Assembly: GCA_016187935.1 (NCBI GenBank)
Contig: JACPIU010000010.1
Span: 186,001-250,000, forward strand
Source: Bdellovibrio sp.
Lineage (GTDB): Bacteria; Bdellovibrionota; Bacteriovoracia; Bacteriovoracales; Bacteriovoracaceae
Direction: 5' to 3'
Length of the DNA stretch: 64,000 nt
The notes beneath the pieces are model-generated. The model saw only the letters and a program-made list of their open reading frames with translations. It had not been told where the DNA came from and ran no database searches. Made by a program: the position numbers and the translations under genes. How positions within the stretch are numbered: position 1 is the stretch's first letter; each line of letters begins with the position of its first letter. Shown one piece after another: positions 54,484 through 62,767 of the stretch.

Positions 54484-55776
54484 ATGTCTCGAACATTGTC
54501 ATTGGTTTTTTGCCCTATCCTCTTTGCCCATTTTTTGTTTCAATTTGGGGCCTTCGCCAATGATGAAATAAATTACGGACTTGCACGTTACGTAAAAGGT
54601 GAACTTTACCTCCTCGCCAAGGGGGAAAAGACACGCAAAGCGATGCGCCGAATGGATAAATTTTATGATGGAAGTGAGTTATCCACCGGGCCCAAATCTT
54701 TTGCCATTCTTAAGCTCCCGGATGGCAGCACTCTTAAACTTGATCCCGATTCAAATTTGAAGGTTGAGGGGCTCATTCAGGCCAAAGGGAAAACATATAA
54801 AGGCTCGTCCTATCTCATTCTCACTGTCGGTGGCGTCATGATTGATGTTATCCAGAAATTTTCCGGTCCACCGTCCCTAGAAGTTGAGACTGCCAATCGA
54901 GTTGCCTTTGGTGTACGAGGGACGACCTTCTATGTTTTCCATGACCAGGAAAGCAACGACATTTGGAGCACCGTTCACAAAGGTCGAGTAGAGGCCATGG
55001 ATTACATGCATGACGACAGTGAAATGATTGAAGCAGGGATGTCGTTGGCATTGGTGGAGGGTGAAGTCATAACAAAACCGCATAAGTACAAATGGGCCGA
55101 TCAGCTTCGCTGGTCCTTTGCCGAAACTGATTTGTCGTTAGAAACCAATCGAGTAATCACAACCGAGGAGCGTTTGAAGGAACTGCAGTCCCTCTATCAG
55201 AAGTTGCGCACTCGTAGTAAGAAAACTTTCTTGAAACAGAAAAAGTCCCAGGAGGCCAGTCGAGGAGATGGATATCGCCCCTCCGATGGTGAATATCAAT
55301 TGAATGAAGCAGGGATGTATTCGACTAACGGTGGTTCGAATGAAACCGCGCTCTCGTCGGGCACAGATCAGGACACTGCCAACCAAACGCCCGATACCGC
55401 TCCAGCACCGACTGCGATTCCTGCTGGCACTGCTTCGGTTGTTTCGGCCACGAATATGGCCGCAGCTACATTTGTCGCAAATCCATCCTCTCAAACCGAG
55501 CAACAGTCGGATGGGACGCTTCATCCCGTGGAACAGAATCAAACAGCTCAAGACCAGCCTGCTGATGGGCCACCACCGCCCGTACCTCCATCTACCCAGT
55601 CTCAATCACAGACGGCCGAGCTGGAATGTTCAAAAATTACCGGTGCTGAATCCAGACCGAATGGTTGTATTAATGATGAAATCAGTGCCGCTACAGTTAC
55701 TGCCGGAAATACCACTTTTCATTGTTGTGTGGACATTCCAACCAATGGGAATAAGATCGAAGCCCCACCACCTTAA
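54484..55776 (+). CDS. Exported FecR-domain protein
   Basis: The ATG at 54484 is preferred over one three codons earlier (GGTGG lies just upstream). The 430-aa protein has a signal peptide and, at about 30-200, a FecR domain: VKGELYLL, then LSTGPKSFAILKLPDGSTLKLDPDS and VAFGVRGTTFYV. Next come a coiled-coil-like stretch (about 225-260), a Pro/Thr/Gln-rich linker (about 290-385) and a C-terminal Cys-rich end (ECSKIT, HCCVDI). No ECF sigma factor or TonB receptor is near, so the role is not that of classical FecR; members of this type often bind surface sugars or wall. Confidence 0.78.
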   Translation: MSRTLSLVFCPILFAHFLFQFGAFANDEINYGLARYVKGELYLLAKGEKTRKAMRRMDKFYDGSELSTGPKSFAILKLPDGSTLKLDPDSNLKVEGLIQAKGKTYKGSSYLILTVGGVMIDVIQKFSGPPSLEVETANRVAFGVRGTTFYVFHDQESNDIWSTVHKGRVEAMDYMHDDSEMIEAGMSLALVEGEVITKPHKYKWADQLRWSFAETDLSLETNRVITTEERLKELQSLYQKLRTRSKKTFLKQKKSQEASRGDGYRPSDGEYQLNEAGMYSTNGGSNETALSSGTDQDTANQTPDTAPAPTAIPAGTASVVSATNMAAATFVANPSSQTEQQSDGTLHPVEQNQTAQDQPADGPPPPVPPSTQSQSQTAELECSKITGAESRPNGCINDEISAATVTAGNTTFHCCVDIPTNGNKIEAPPP

Positions 55777-56774
55777 GCTTTCTTTTTATCAAAGTAGCCC
55801 AAATCGTAAGCGGGACTTTCTTTAATCTTTAAGCGCCGCTTGTTGTATTCCTGAGTGGTTCTGACCGAAGCATGGCCAACATCACTGGAAACCTTGAGCA
55901 GATCAACTCCCGCTTCCAAGGCGGACCCGATATAGCTGGCGCGCGCCGAGTGGGCCGAAATGCGATGAGTGAGCCCGGCAATTTTAGCGAATTTTTGAAT
56001 AATGTAGTCCACAGATTTGGCGTTCAGCGGTCGGCACAATTCGCCCGGTTGAAGGGGATTTTTGGTAGGTTGGAAGAAGTAATCTTCAGGATGTATGGGG
56101 CGTCCGGTATCTTTCATCCAGTCTATGTATTCATCCATGATGCGAGCGCATTCGGGATGAAGGGCCTTGGTCAAATATTTGCCACCCTTTGCCCGCACTT
56201 CCACCACCGGGATTCCGTCAAATATTTTATAGTCTTTGCGTTTTAGATAAATCAATTCGGATTTCCGAATGCCGGTAGAAAACAGCAGATAAACGATGGC
56301 CTTATGCAGGGGCATGGAAGGGCCCTTCTGCTCAAGGGCGGCGAAGAGTTCTTTGACCTGCTCATCGCTCAGGTCATTGGTAGGATGAAGCACCTCTTGG
56401 CGAGGCCGGCGAACACTGTTGACGGGATTAAAATCTTTGATGCCTTTTTCCACTAAAAAATCAAAGAAACTTGAAAGAGCGGAAAATTTTCGATTGATTG
56501 TTTTTGGCGCAAACTCGGCCTCTTGCAGCCAGTTTCGGTAGGCCACTAAGTGGGCGCGAGCGGCCTGGTGGAGGCCGTCTAAATCGGGCATATTATCTTT
56601 TAGCCAATCAATAAATTGGCGGATATCGCTGCGATAGGAAATTCGGGTGTGGGCCGAGGGAAAATTTTTAAAAAATTCAAACTCAAATTCATAGGCCTTT
56701 TGCCATTTACCGAGGGGCTCGGGAACTGAGTTTGAGTCGCTCTGGACAATGTGTATAAGCTTTTTTGGGCCCAT
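55773..56774 (-). CDS. Tyrosine recombinase, XerC/XerD-like
   Basis: This 333-aa recombinase has an N-terminal SAM-like DNA-binding domain (about 25-115) and a catalytic domain with Arg170 (TGIRKSEL), Lys about 196, His275 and Arg278 (HSAR), His301 (GHASVRTTQ) and Tyr310. All catalytic residues are present; box II reads HSARAS instead of the usual HxLRH. A GGAGG lies directly before the ATG but too close, so the start is uncertain. Its stop overlaps the FecR-domain gene. No attachment site or phage gene is nearby; chromosome dimer resolution or an orphan integrase are both possible. Confidence 0.85.
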   Translation of the reverse strand: MGPKKLIHIVQSDSNSVPEPLGKWQKAYEFEFEFFKNFPSAHTRISYRSDIRQFIDWLKDNMPDLDGLHQAARAHLVAYRNWLQEAEFAPKTINRKFSALSSFFDFLVEKGIKDFNPVNSVRRPRQEVLHPTNDLSDEQVKELFAALEQKGPSMPLHKAIVYLLFSTGIRKSELIYLKRKDYKIFDGIPVVEVRAKGGKYLTKALHPECARIMDEYIDWMKDTGRPIHPEDYFFQPTKNPLQPGELCRPLNAKSVDYIIQKFAKIAGLTHRISAHSARASYIGSALEAGVDLLKVSSDVGHASVRTTQEYNKRRLKIKESPAYDLGYFDKKKA

Positions 56775-56794
56775 ACCTCCATTGTGCCATGGAC

Positions 56795-57520
56795 CTAGTA
56801 CAACGTCTTAAATTTTTCTTTTAAGAGGTTTTTTGCCCGTATGGCGGATTCCCCGGTTACTCGAAAGGCCGGTGTGGGATTTTTGTGATGGAAACCGGCA
56901 TCGCGGAAAACATTATTGCTATCATCTTGTTCAGCTATAAATAAATCCACCCTCTGGGCACCGATGCCGACAAAAGCACTCCCAGTATCGCGTACTTCAA
57001 AAAAACCGAGATGAGTCGTTCCATCAGGAAGTTTGAGTCCTTTGGCGGCCGGAACGTACAGAATTTCACCTGGTTTATGAACCTTTAAATCGGCCGCAAT
57101 GGTATAAAAGGGGAGGAGGCAATAATCTTTGGTGCCTTCGCCATAAGTACAGCGATCAAGCACGCGGAAACGACCATTTCCCGCCCAATTCACCGTAACA
57201 GTTCCCTGGCCTCGATCCTTAAGAACTCCACTGCCTTCCATCATAAGAACTTTCAAAAAGCGAGTGCATACTTGGGCCAAGACTTCATTATTGGGAGTAA
57301 GCACTTCACTGACCTCATCACCCTTGTAATCAACTCCGCGATACATCCCTGAACAGGAAGTACGACTTTCAAAGGCCAAATAATAGGTAGTGGGCAAAAG
57401 ATCGGGGATCTTTCGCAGATCTTCTGTGGTAATCAAACTGTCTTCAGTATGGTCTGTTTGGGCGCAAGCCACTGAAAGCATGGTTAGAAAGATAATCGTT
57501 CCAATGAGCATCTTTGACAC
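56795..57520 (-). CDS. Exported 3D-domain protein (MltA-type fold)
   Basis: This 241-aa protein has a signal peptide ending near residue 20 (SVACA) and a GTG start with GAGGA 7 bases upstream. The C-terminal part matches the 3D domain named for its aspartates: GEILYVPAAKGLKLPDG, then FFEVRDTGSAFVG and RVDLFI, the catalytic-type aspartates of MltA and related cell wall enzymes. Four cysteines lie in the middle part. It probably binds or cleaves peptidoglycan; whether it is a complete lytic transglycosylase is unsure. Confidence 0.82.
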   Translation of the reverse strand: MSKMLIGTIIFLTMLSVACAQTDHTEDSLITTEDLRKIPDLLPTTYYLAFESRTSCSGMYRGVDYKGDEVSEVLTPNNEVLAQVCTRFLKVLMMEGSGVLKDRGQGTVTVNWAGNGRFRVLDRCTYGEGTKDYCLLPFYTIAADLKVHKPGEILYVPAAKGLKLPDGTTHLGFFEVRDTGSAFVGIGAQRVDLFIAEQDDSNNVFRDAGFHHKNPTPAFRVTGESAIRAKNLLKEKFKTLY

Positions 57521-57615
57521 GGCAAGTCCTCTGTTTTATGTTGAGCGCCATAAAACGCTAGATTAACTGACCCAGCTTGTAAAGTAAGAATCGTGTCGAG
57601 GCAGATGCGCTGACT

Positions 57616-58749
57616 TTATTGGTGTTTCAGAGTGACATCCACAGGCACTTTGCGTTTGATTAAGCGTTCAACCGCACGCAAAAGATGCAGTTCGCTGTTG
57701 TCGCAAAAAGAGATCGCGATTCCACCGCGTCCGGCGCGCGCCGTTCTGCCAATCCGATGAACATAGCTTTCCGGATCTTCGGGCAGATCGTAATTGATGA
57801 CAAATCCAACTCCTGGCACATCAATCCCTCGGGCCGCAATATCGGTAGCAACCAGGACTTTGATTTTGCCTGAACGAAAACTGTGCAGGGCACGTTCGCG
57901 GGCGGTTTGAGATTTGTTCCCATGAATGGCCATGGCCACGACTTTTTCCCGCTCCAGGTGTTTGACCACTCGATCAGCTCCATGTTTGGTACGGGTGAAA
58001 ACCAAGACACTCCCGTCTGAATTCTGGCGCACAATATTTCGTAGAAGCATCAGGCGATTTCCTTTTTCCACCATAGCGACCTTCTGCTCGACTTTTTCCA
58101 CCGTGGTTGATTGGGGGGTTACTTCAACTCTCACAGGTTTATGCAATATGGTGCTGGCAAGAGAAGCAATGTCTTGAGGCATGGTGGCGGAAAAAAGCAG
58201 CGTTTGTCTTCGCGCCGGAAGTTGCTGAATGACTCTTTTGACGTCAGTGATGAACCCCATATCAAGCATGCGATCGGCTTCGTCCAGAATAAAAACTTCC
58301 AATTGTTCAAAGCGCACATGCCCTTGTTCCATGAGGTCGAGGAGGCGTCCGGGGGTGGCCACCAGAATATCAACTCCGCGAGACATGGCCATAATTTGCG
58401 GGCGTTCGCCCACGCCACCGAACATGACGGTATTGGTGAGTTTGGCATTTTTGCCATAGATATTGATGTTGGCCAGGATCTGGGCGGCCAATTCACGAGT
58501 CGGTGTGAGAATCAAAGCGCGCATACGCGCCGGCCTAACCTTAACTCTGTTTTTGATCAAACGATCAATCAGGGGAAGCGCAAAGGCCGCGGTTTTTCCA
58601 GTCCCGGTCTGGGCAATACCAAGCAGGTCACGTCCCTCCATTAAATGGGGAATGGCCTGAATCTGAATCGGAGTTGGGATGGTATAACCCTTGGCCTTAA
58701 TTGATAAAAGAATGCTCTCGCATAAACCTAAATTGTCGAAATTTAACAC
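57616..58749 (-). CDS. rhlE: DEAD-box ATP-dependent RNA helicase (RhlE-like)
   Basis: This 377-aa helicase has all motifs: Q motif YTIPTPIQ, AQTGTGKT, PTRELAAQ, ILDEADRML, FSATMP, ARGIDVPGV and HRIGRTARAG. The start is the GTG at 58749, with GGGAG 6 bases upstream; an earlier in-frame GTG (58791) would add 14 unlikely residues. It has no long C-terminal basic tail. It unwinds RNA duplexes in ribosome assembly or mRNA decay. Confidence 0.93.
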   Translation of the reverse strand: MLNFDNLGLCESILLSIKAKGYTIPTPIQIQAIPHLMEGRDLLGIAQTGTGKTAAFALPLIDRLIKNRVKVRPARMRALILTPTRELAAQILANINIYGKNAKLTNTVMFGGVGERPQIMAMSRGVDILVATPGRLLDLMEQGHVRFEQLEVFILDEADRMLDMGFITDVKRVIQQLPARRQTLLFSATMPQDIASLASTILHKPVRVEVTPQSTTVEKVEQKVAMVEKGNRLMLLRNIVRQNSDGSVLVFTRTKHGADRVVKHLEREKVVAMAIHGNKSQTARERALHSFRSGKIKVLVATDIAARGIDVPGVGFVINYDLPEDPESYVHRIGRTARAGRGGIAISFCDNSELHLLRAVERLIKRKVPVDVTLKHQ

Positions 58750-58763
58750 GTTGTCTCCCTTGT

Positions 58764-58780
58764 ACGAGTCGCACACTCGT
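58764..58780 (-). promoter_or_regulatory. Hairpin in the leader of the RhlE gene
   Basis: ACGAGT, 5-base loop, ACTCGT forms a perfect 6-base-pair stem that ends about 5 bases before the GGGAG ribosome site on the minus strand. It may modulate translation or be an operator. Confidence 0.3.
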
Positions 58781-58874
58781 TCACTTGCCACGGAATGTCA
58801 AGGAAAGTGAAAAAAGATGGTACATGAGCATTACAATTCTTTCTTTGCCGGGAAGACCGAAGTAGCATTTGACC

Positions 58875-60443
58875 ATGCACCAAAATGCTCGGACATCTCT
58901 CGACTTGGCCTTGGAATTGAGGCTGACCAATTTTTTACAGAAAAATTTTGGTCTAATAGCTTTTCGTAAGGGACAGCTGAGTATTTTAGAATCCATTCTT
59001 CATCGCCGTGACGCTTTGGCGGTCATGCCCACTGGTGGAGGAAAATCGTTATGCTACCAATTGCCGTCGCTTTTTTTGGAAGGCCTGGTTGTGGTGGTTT
59101 CACCTCTGATTGCGCTGATGAAAGATCAAGTGCGGGGACTGCAGAATTTGAATATGCGCGCCGGGGCCTTCTACTCAGGACAGACCTTGGAAGAAAAACG
59201 TCTCATCTTTGACGAGATGAAAAAAGGCGGACCGTTTGTTCTCTATCTTTCACCCGAGCGGGTGCAAAATCTGGGTTTTCAAGAGTGGATTAAAAAGCAA
59301 AATGTGGTTTTATTTGCCATTGATGAGGCCCATTGCGTTTCCCAATGGGGACCGGATTTTCGCGAGGATTATCATAGGTTACAAATACTGCGCGAGCTTT
59401 GTCCTGATGTTCCCATTCTGGCCTTGACGGCGACGGCCACTCCTACAGTTTTGAAAGATATGATCACCCAGCTTCGACTGAAAAGGCCGGATCGCCATGT
59501 TCACGGATTTTATCGTCCCAACTTATTTTACCAAGTGGAAATTTGCAGCAATGATGAAATGAAGTACAAACTTTTGTGCCAGGCCCTGCGCGATGTTCCC
59601 GATGGTCGCGTGCTCATCTATTGCGGCACCCGACAGTTGTGTGAGGATTTGACCAAGACTTTGAAAAAAGAATTTAAAGAGGTGGGATATTATCACGCTG
59701 GCCTTGATACAGAAAAACGTCAAACGATCCAAGCGAAATTGGAGACGGGAAAGTTGCGCATTTTGGCCGCCACTAATGCTTTTGGAATGGGAATTGACTA
59801 TCCCGATGTCAGACTAGTGGTGCATTATCAAATGCCTGCCAATGTCGAATCCTTTTATCAAGAAATGGGCCGTGCCGGGCGTGATGGGAAGCCGGCCCGC
59901 TGTCTGTTGTTGTACTCGAAAAAAGATAAAGGTCTTCAATCCTATTTTATCCAGCAGTCGACCGCTAGTGACTTTGTCATTCAGCGCCGCTGGGATTCGC
60001 TCAATGCCATGATTCAGTTTTGCGAGGGTGGTGAATGTCGCCATGCTGGAATTTTGACTTACTTCAAGGATAGTGAGCGGATCGAAAATTGCGGCCACTG
60101 CGATTCTTGCGCACCCGATTCTCCCATGGTGGTGACGGCAGAGGAGCATACCCCAATCACCAAAGCGCAAACTAAAAAGCGCAAAAAGAAATCCTCCACG
60201 TCAGACGGGCAACTGGATTCCCAGAGTGAAGTGCGGCTTCTGCTTCTCAAGGATTGGCGCCGGCAATATGCCCGTGAAAAAGATATTCCTGCCTTTATCG
60301 TTTTTAGTGATCGCACTCTGCACGAACTGGCGACAAAAAATCCTACCAACTTGCATGAGCTTTACGACATTTATGGCTTCGGCCCGGCCAAAGTTGAACT
60401 TTTTGGGCGTGACGTTTTAAGCGAATTAGGGCATAGACAGTAG
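58875..60443 (+). CDS. recQ: ATP-dependent DNA helicase RecQ-type
   Basis: This 522-aa helicase starts at the ATG at 58875; a TTG two codons earlier is less likely. It has the RecQ motif 0 (FRKGQLSILESIL), Walker A PTGGGKSLCYQLP, DEAHCVSQWG, TATAT, ATNAFGMGID and QEMGRAGRDG, then a zinc-binding cysteine cluster (GECRHAGILTYF to CGHCDSC). A short linker leads to a C-terminal HRDC domain (about 455-520). The winged-helix RQC part seems absent. It acts in DNA recombination and repair. Confidence 0.93.
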   Translation: MHQNARTSLDLALELRLTNFLQKNFGLIAFRKGQLSILESILHRRDALAVMPTGGGKSLCYQLPSLFLEGLVVVVSPLIALMKDQVRGLQNLNMRAGAFYSGQTLEEKRLIFDEMKKGGPFVLYLSPERVQNLGFQEWIKKQNVVLFAIDEAHCVSQWGPDFREDYHRLQILRELCPDVPILALTATATPTVLKDMITQLRLKRPDRHVHGFYRPNLFYQVEICSNDEMKYKLLCQALRDVPDGRVLIYCGTRQLCEDLTKTLKKEFKEVGYYHAGLDTEKRQTIQAKLETGKLRILAATNAFGMGIDYPDVRLVVHYQMPANVESFYQEMGRAGRDGKPARCLLLYSKKDKGLQSYFIQQSTASDFVIQRRWDSLNAMIQFCEGGECRHAGILTYFKDSERIENCGHCDSCAPDSPMVVTAEEHTPITKAQTKKRKKKSSTSDGQLDSQSEVRLLLLKDWRRQYAREKDIPAFIVFSDRTLHELATKNPTNLHELYDIYGFGPAKVELFGRDVLSELGHRQ

Positions 60444-60464
60444 CATAGAATTCGAGGTGTTTAT

Positions 60465-60950
60465 ATGTCCGAATGTTTTTGTGGAAATACAAAAGAATTT
60501 AAAGAATGCTGTGAACCTTATATTACCGGTACAAAACAGCCTTCCACCGCTGAAGCCACTATGCGTGCACGCTACAGTGCTTATTGCAGTTGCAATGTGG
60601 ATTACATAAAAAAAACCCAACATCCCAAGGGCAGTGAGGATTTTGATGAAAATGCCACTCGTGAATGGGCACAGGATTCTACCTGGCTTGGCCTGCAAAT
60701 CCTAGAAACTAAAAATGGTGGCCCTCAAGATCAAAACGGTGTGGTTGAATTCAAGGCCAAATACCGGCATAAAAATATCGAGCATACTCACCATGAATGC
60801 TCAACCTTTCAAAAAGAAGACGGTGTTTGGTATTTTGTGGATGGCAAGGTTTTCAAAACTCCCCTGGTGCAAGCAACTCCCAAAGTCGGTCGCAATGAAC
60901 CTTGCACTTGCGGTTCAGGGAAAAAATACAAGAAGTGTTGTGGTCAGTAG
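60465..60950 (+). CDS. YchJ-family SEC-C zinc protein
   Basis: This 161-aa protein has two SEC-C zinc motifs: N-terminal [16 protein letters not shown] and C-terminal [17 protein letters not shown], flanking an NTF2-like central domain (MRARYSAYC, then WYFVDGKVF). This is the architecture of YchJ. GAGGT lies 7 bases before the ATG. It follows recQ by 21 bases. Function is not established; a chaperone or metal-binding role is proposed for SEC-C proteins. Confidence 0.9.
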   Translation: MSECFCGNTKEFKECCEPYITGTKQPSTAEATMRARYSAYCSCNVDYIKKTQHPKGSEDFDENATREWAQDSTWLGLQILETKNGGPQDQNGVVEFKAKYRHKNIEHTHHECSTFQKEDGVWYFVDGKVFKTPLVQATPKVGRNEPCTCGSGKKYKKCCGQ

Positions 60951-60953
60951 TTT

Positions 60954-62483
60954 TTAGAGAGTCGTCATCTTGGTGTTTAAAATGTTCTTCATGTGCATTT
61001 CAAAATTGTCATGAATGCGCTTGCCTTCATAATACATGGTAACTAGTTGAAAGGCGCCATCGTCGATGGTTTGTAACGCCGTCAAATCCGGGGTTACGGT
61101 CCAATGACCGGCCAGTTTGTCTTTTTTGAATTCGACATCATTATAGACGAGGTACACGAGTTCTGAACAAATGAGGGTCTCGTACGATTCCACGTCCAAA
61201 TTGAAATCATATTTCTTGCCCAATTGGCCCAAGGTGCGTAACACGATTTCTCTTCTGTCCTCATCCGTGATCTGTTTGCGTCTGCCAACGGCAATCTCAT
61301 CAATGTTAAGGAAGTGATGCAGGGTATGTTGCACGACTCCTGCACCTAACGATTCCACGATGACTTTGTGATTGCGTTCAATCTGTTCATGATAAGGCAG
61401 TACTGCAGGATGATCCCACAGACCAAGCGCTTCTAATTGCTCTTTTGTTCCAACGTAGATGGCGTTGTGATTCCAAAAACCGGTGATGGAGATAAGTTTC
61501 CCTGAGATTTTACTTCTGGTTTTGTCCCACAAAACGTCACCTGGTTGCATAACACTGGCGAGATGCTCATAGGCGACTTTGTCATAATATAACTTGCCTT
61601 TGCGCCACTGAATTTGAGCGATGGTGCGGCCGAAGGCATAAGAAATATTAAAGACGATTTTGTCTTTAAGCTTGTAGATGAAATCCCACAGTCCAAATTT
61701 TCCGGTAAAAAACTTTTCAAAAATTTTGCCGATATTAGATTTGAGTCTCTTGCCGTATGATAAATCTTTTCTCTCATTGTAAGCATAGCTGGCATTTAAG
61801 ATTTCTTGGATTTTTTCCATTTCGGGCGTTTTAGTGAAGATACCTTTATACCATCTCACACTTTCCTTGAGCACTTTCAGAGCTTTGCTTTTCAGCATCA
61901 TGGTTTTGAAGGAATAATATGTCTTGGCGGATTCTTGCAGGCCTTCATTGGTCTCAATGTGATAGGTCAGATTGCTCTCATTGATCAGCCTTCTTAGCTT
62001 GGGAAATTTTTGAAAGAACAATGCCTCGCTTAGATAATTGTCATCCAGCCAAAAGAGCGCTGTGGTCACCATAAAGGCCCTTTTAAAGGCCCAAGGGCGA
62101 GCACCGTTTTCATAATCGTCCAGGTCATACTTGGTGACCGAATACTTGTATTTCGCAACAATTTTTTGCAGGAAGGTTCTTAAGCTCTTGCGCTCAACCG
62201 TGAGTTGGTAAATGGCTTCAGAGTCTTTTTGGGAAAGAGAAGCACCTTTTTTTTCTAATTTCTCTGAGAGCTGTCCATACAGATCAAGTGAATTCTCTCG
62301 AAATTCCAGCATACGCGGTATCTGTTGTTCAAATTCCGATAAGGCTTGGGCCAGCTCGGCCTCTTTCTCACTTGAGATATCGATAGGAATTCGTGAACTG
62401 CTTTTAGCGTAGGCACTTGATCCTAGGGAAAAGATCAAAATAAGAACTAAGCATAGAAGACGCGCATGTCTACCCAGTTTCAT
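60954..62483 (-). CDS. Exported YiiX-like papain-fold amidase/peptidase
   Basis: The ATG at 62483 follows GGAG by 6 bases; a GTG 5 codons earlier is also in frame. The 509-aa protein has a signal peptide ending near residue 27 (SSAYA). The C-terminal half carries the permuted NlpC/P60 (YiiX/YebB, C92-type) signature: QPGDVLWD, GFWNHNAIYVG with the catalytic His, and LICSELVYLVY with the catalytic Cys. The N-terminal 290 residues are helical and unknown. It may cleave lipid-amide or peptide bonds. Confidence 0.82.
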   Translation of the reverse strand: MKLGRHARLLCLVLILIFSLGSSAYAKSSSRIPIDISSEKEAELAQALSEFEQQIPRMLEFRENSLDLYGQLSEKLEKKGASLSQKDSEAIYQLTVERKSLRTFLQKIVAKYKYSVTKYDLDDYENGARPWAFKRAFMVTTALFWLDDNYLSEALFFQKFPKLRRLINESNLTYHIETNEGLQESAKTYYSFKTMMLKSKALKVLKESVRWYKGIFTKTPEMEKIQEILNASYAYNERKDLSYGKRLKSNIGKIFEKFFTGKFGLWDFIYKLKDKIVFNISYAFGRTIAQIQWRKGKLYYDKVAYEHLASVMQPGDVLWDKTRSKISGKLISITGFWNHNAIYVGTKEQLEALGLWDHPAVLPYHEQIERNHKVIVESLGAGVVQHTLHHFLNIDEIAVGRRKQITDEDRREIVLRTLGQLGKKYDFNLDVESYETLICSELVYLVYNDVEFKKDKLAGHWTVTPDLTALQTIDDGAFQLVTMYYEGKRIHDNFEMHMKNILNTKMTTL

Positions 62484-62767
62484 AGTGAACTCCGACACAA
62501 ATGATTTATCGTATTATGCAATGCACTAGCAGTTTTGCCTATGACACAGACTCAAGCGTGAATTAAATACACATTCAGGCATAGTTAGTTGAAATTACGT
62601 AGGATGCACCAGATAGGTGCCAGTGACTTCCGGCCAAAATGGAGGATCTAAGTAAAATCTTCACATCAACCAGCGGAATTTTTGACAGTAATCATGATGC
62701 CAAGATATGTGAGGCCTATTTACTCGGGAGAGCTTCATGTTATTTTGGTACAAATCGATGGTTATCC
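62484..62767. other. Intergenic region between two minus-strand genes
   Basis: These 284 bases hold no gene that I can support. The sequence is of normal base composition, without a strong hairpin or T-run. Confidence 0.5.

Noticed and set aside
54484-55776. Classical FecR anti-sigma signalling system
   Set aside because: No ECF sigma factor or TonB-dependent receptor is adjacent, and the protein starts with a signal peptide and not with the cytoplasmic anti-sigma segment.
55773-56774. Phage integrase with a prophage next to it
   Set aside because: Neighbouring genes are ordinary chromosomal genes and no phage structural gene or tRNA attachment site was found.
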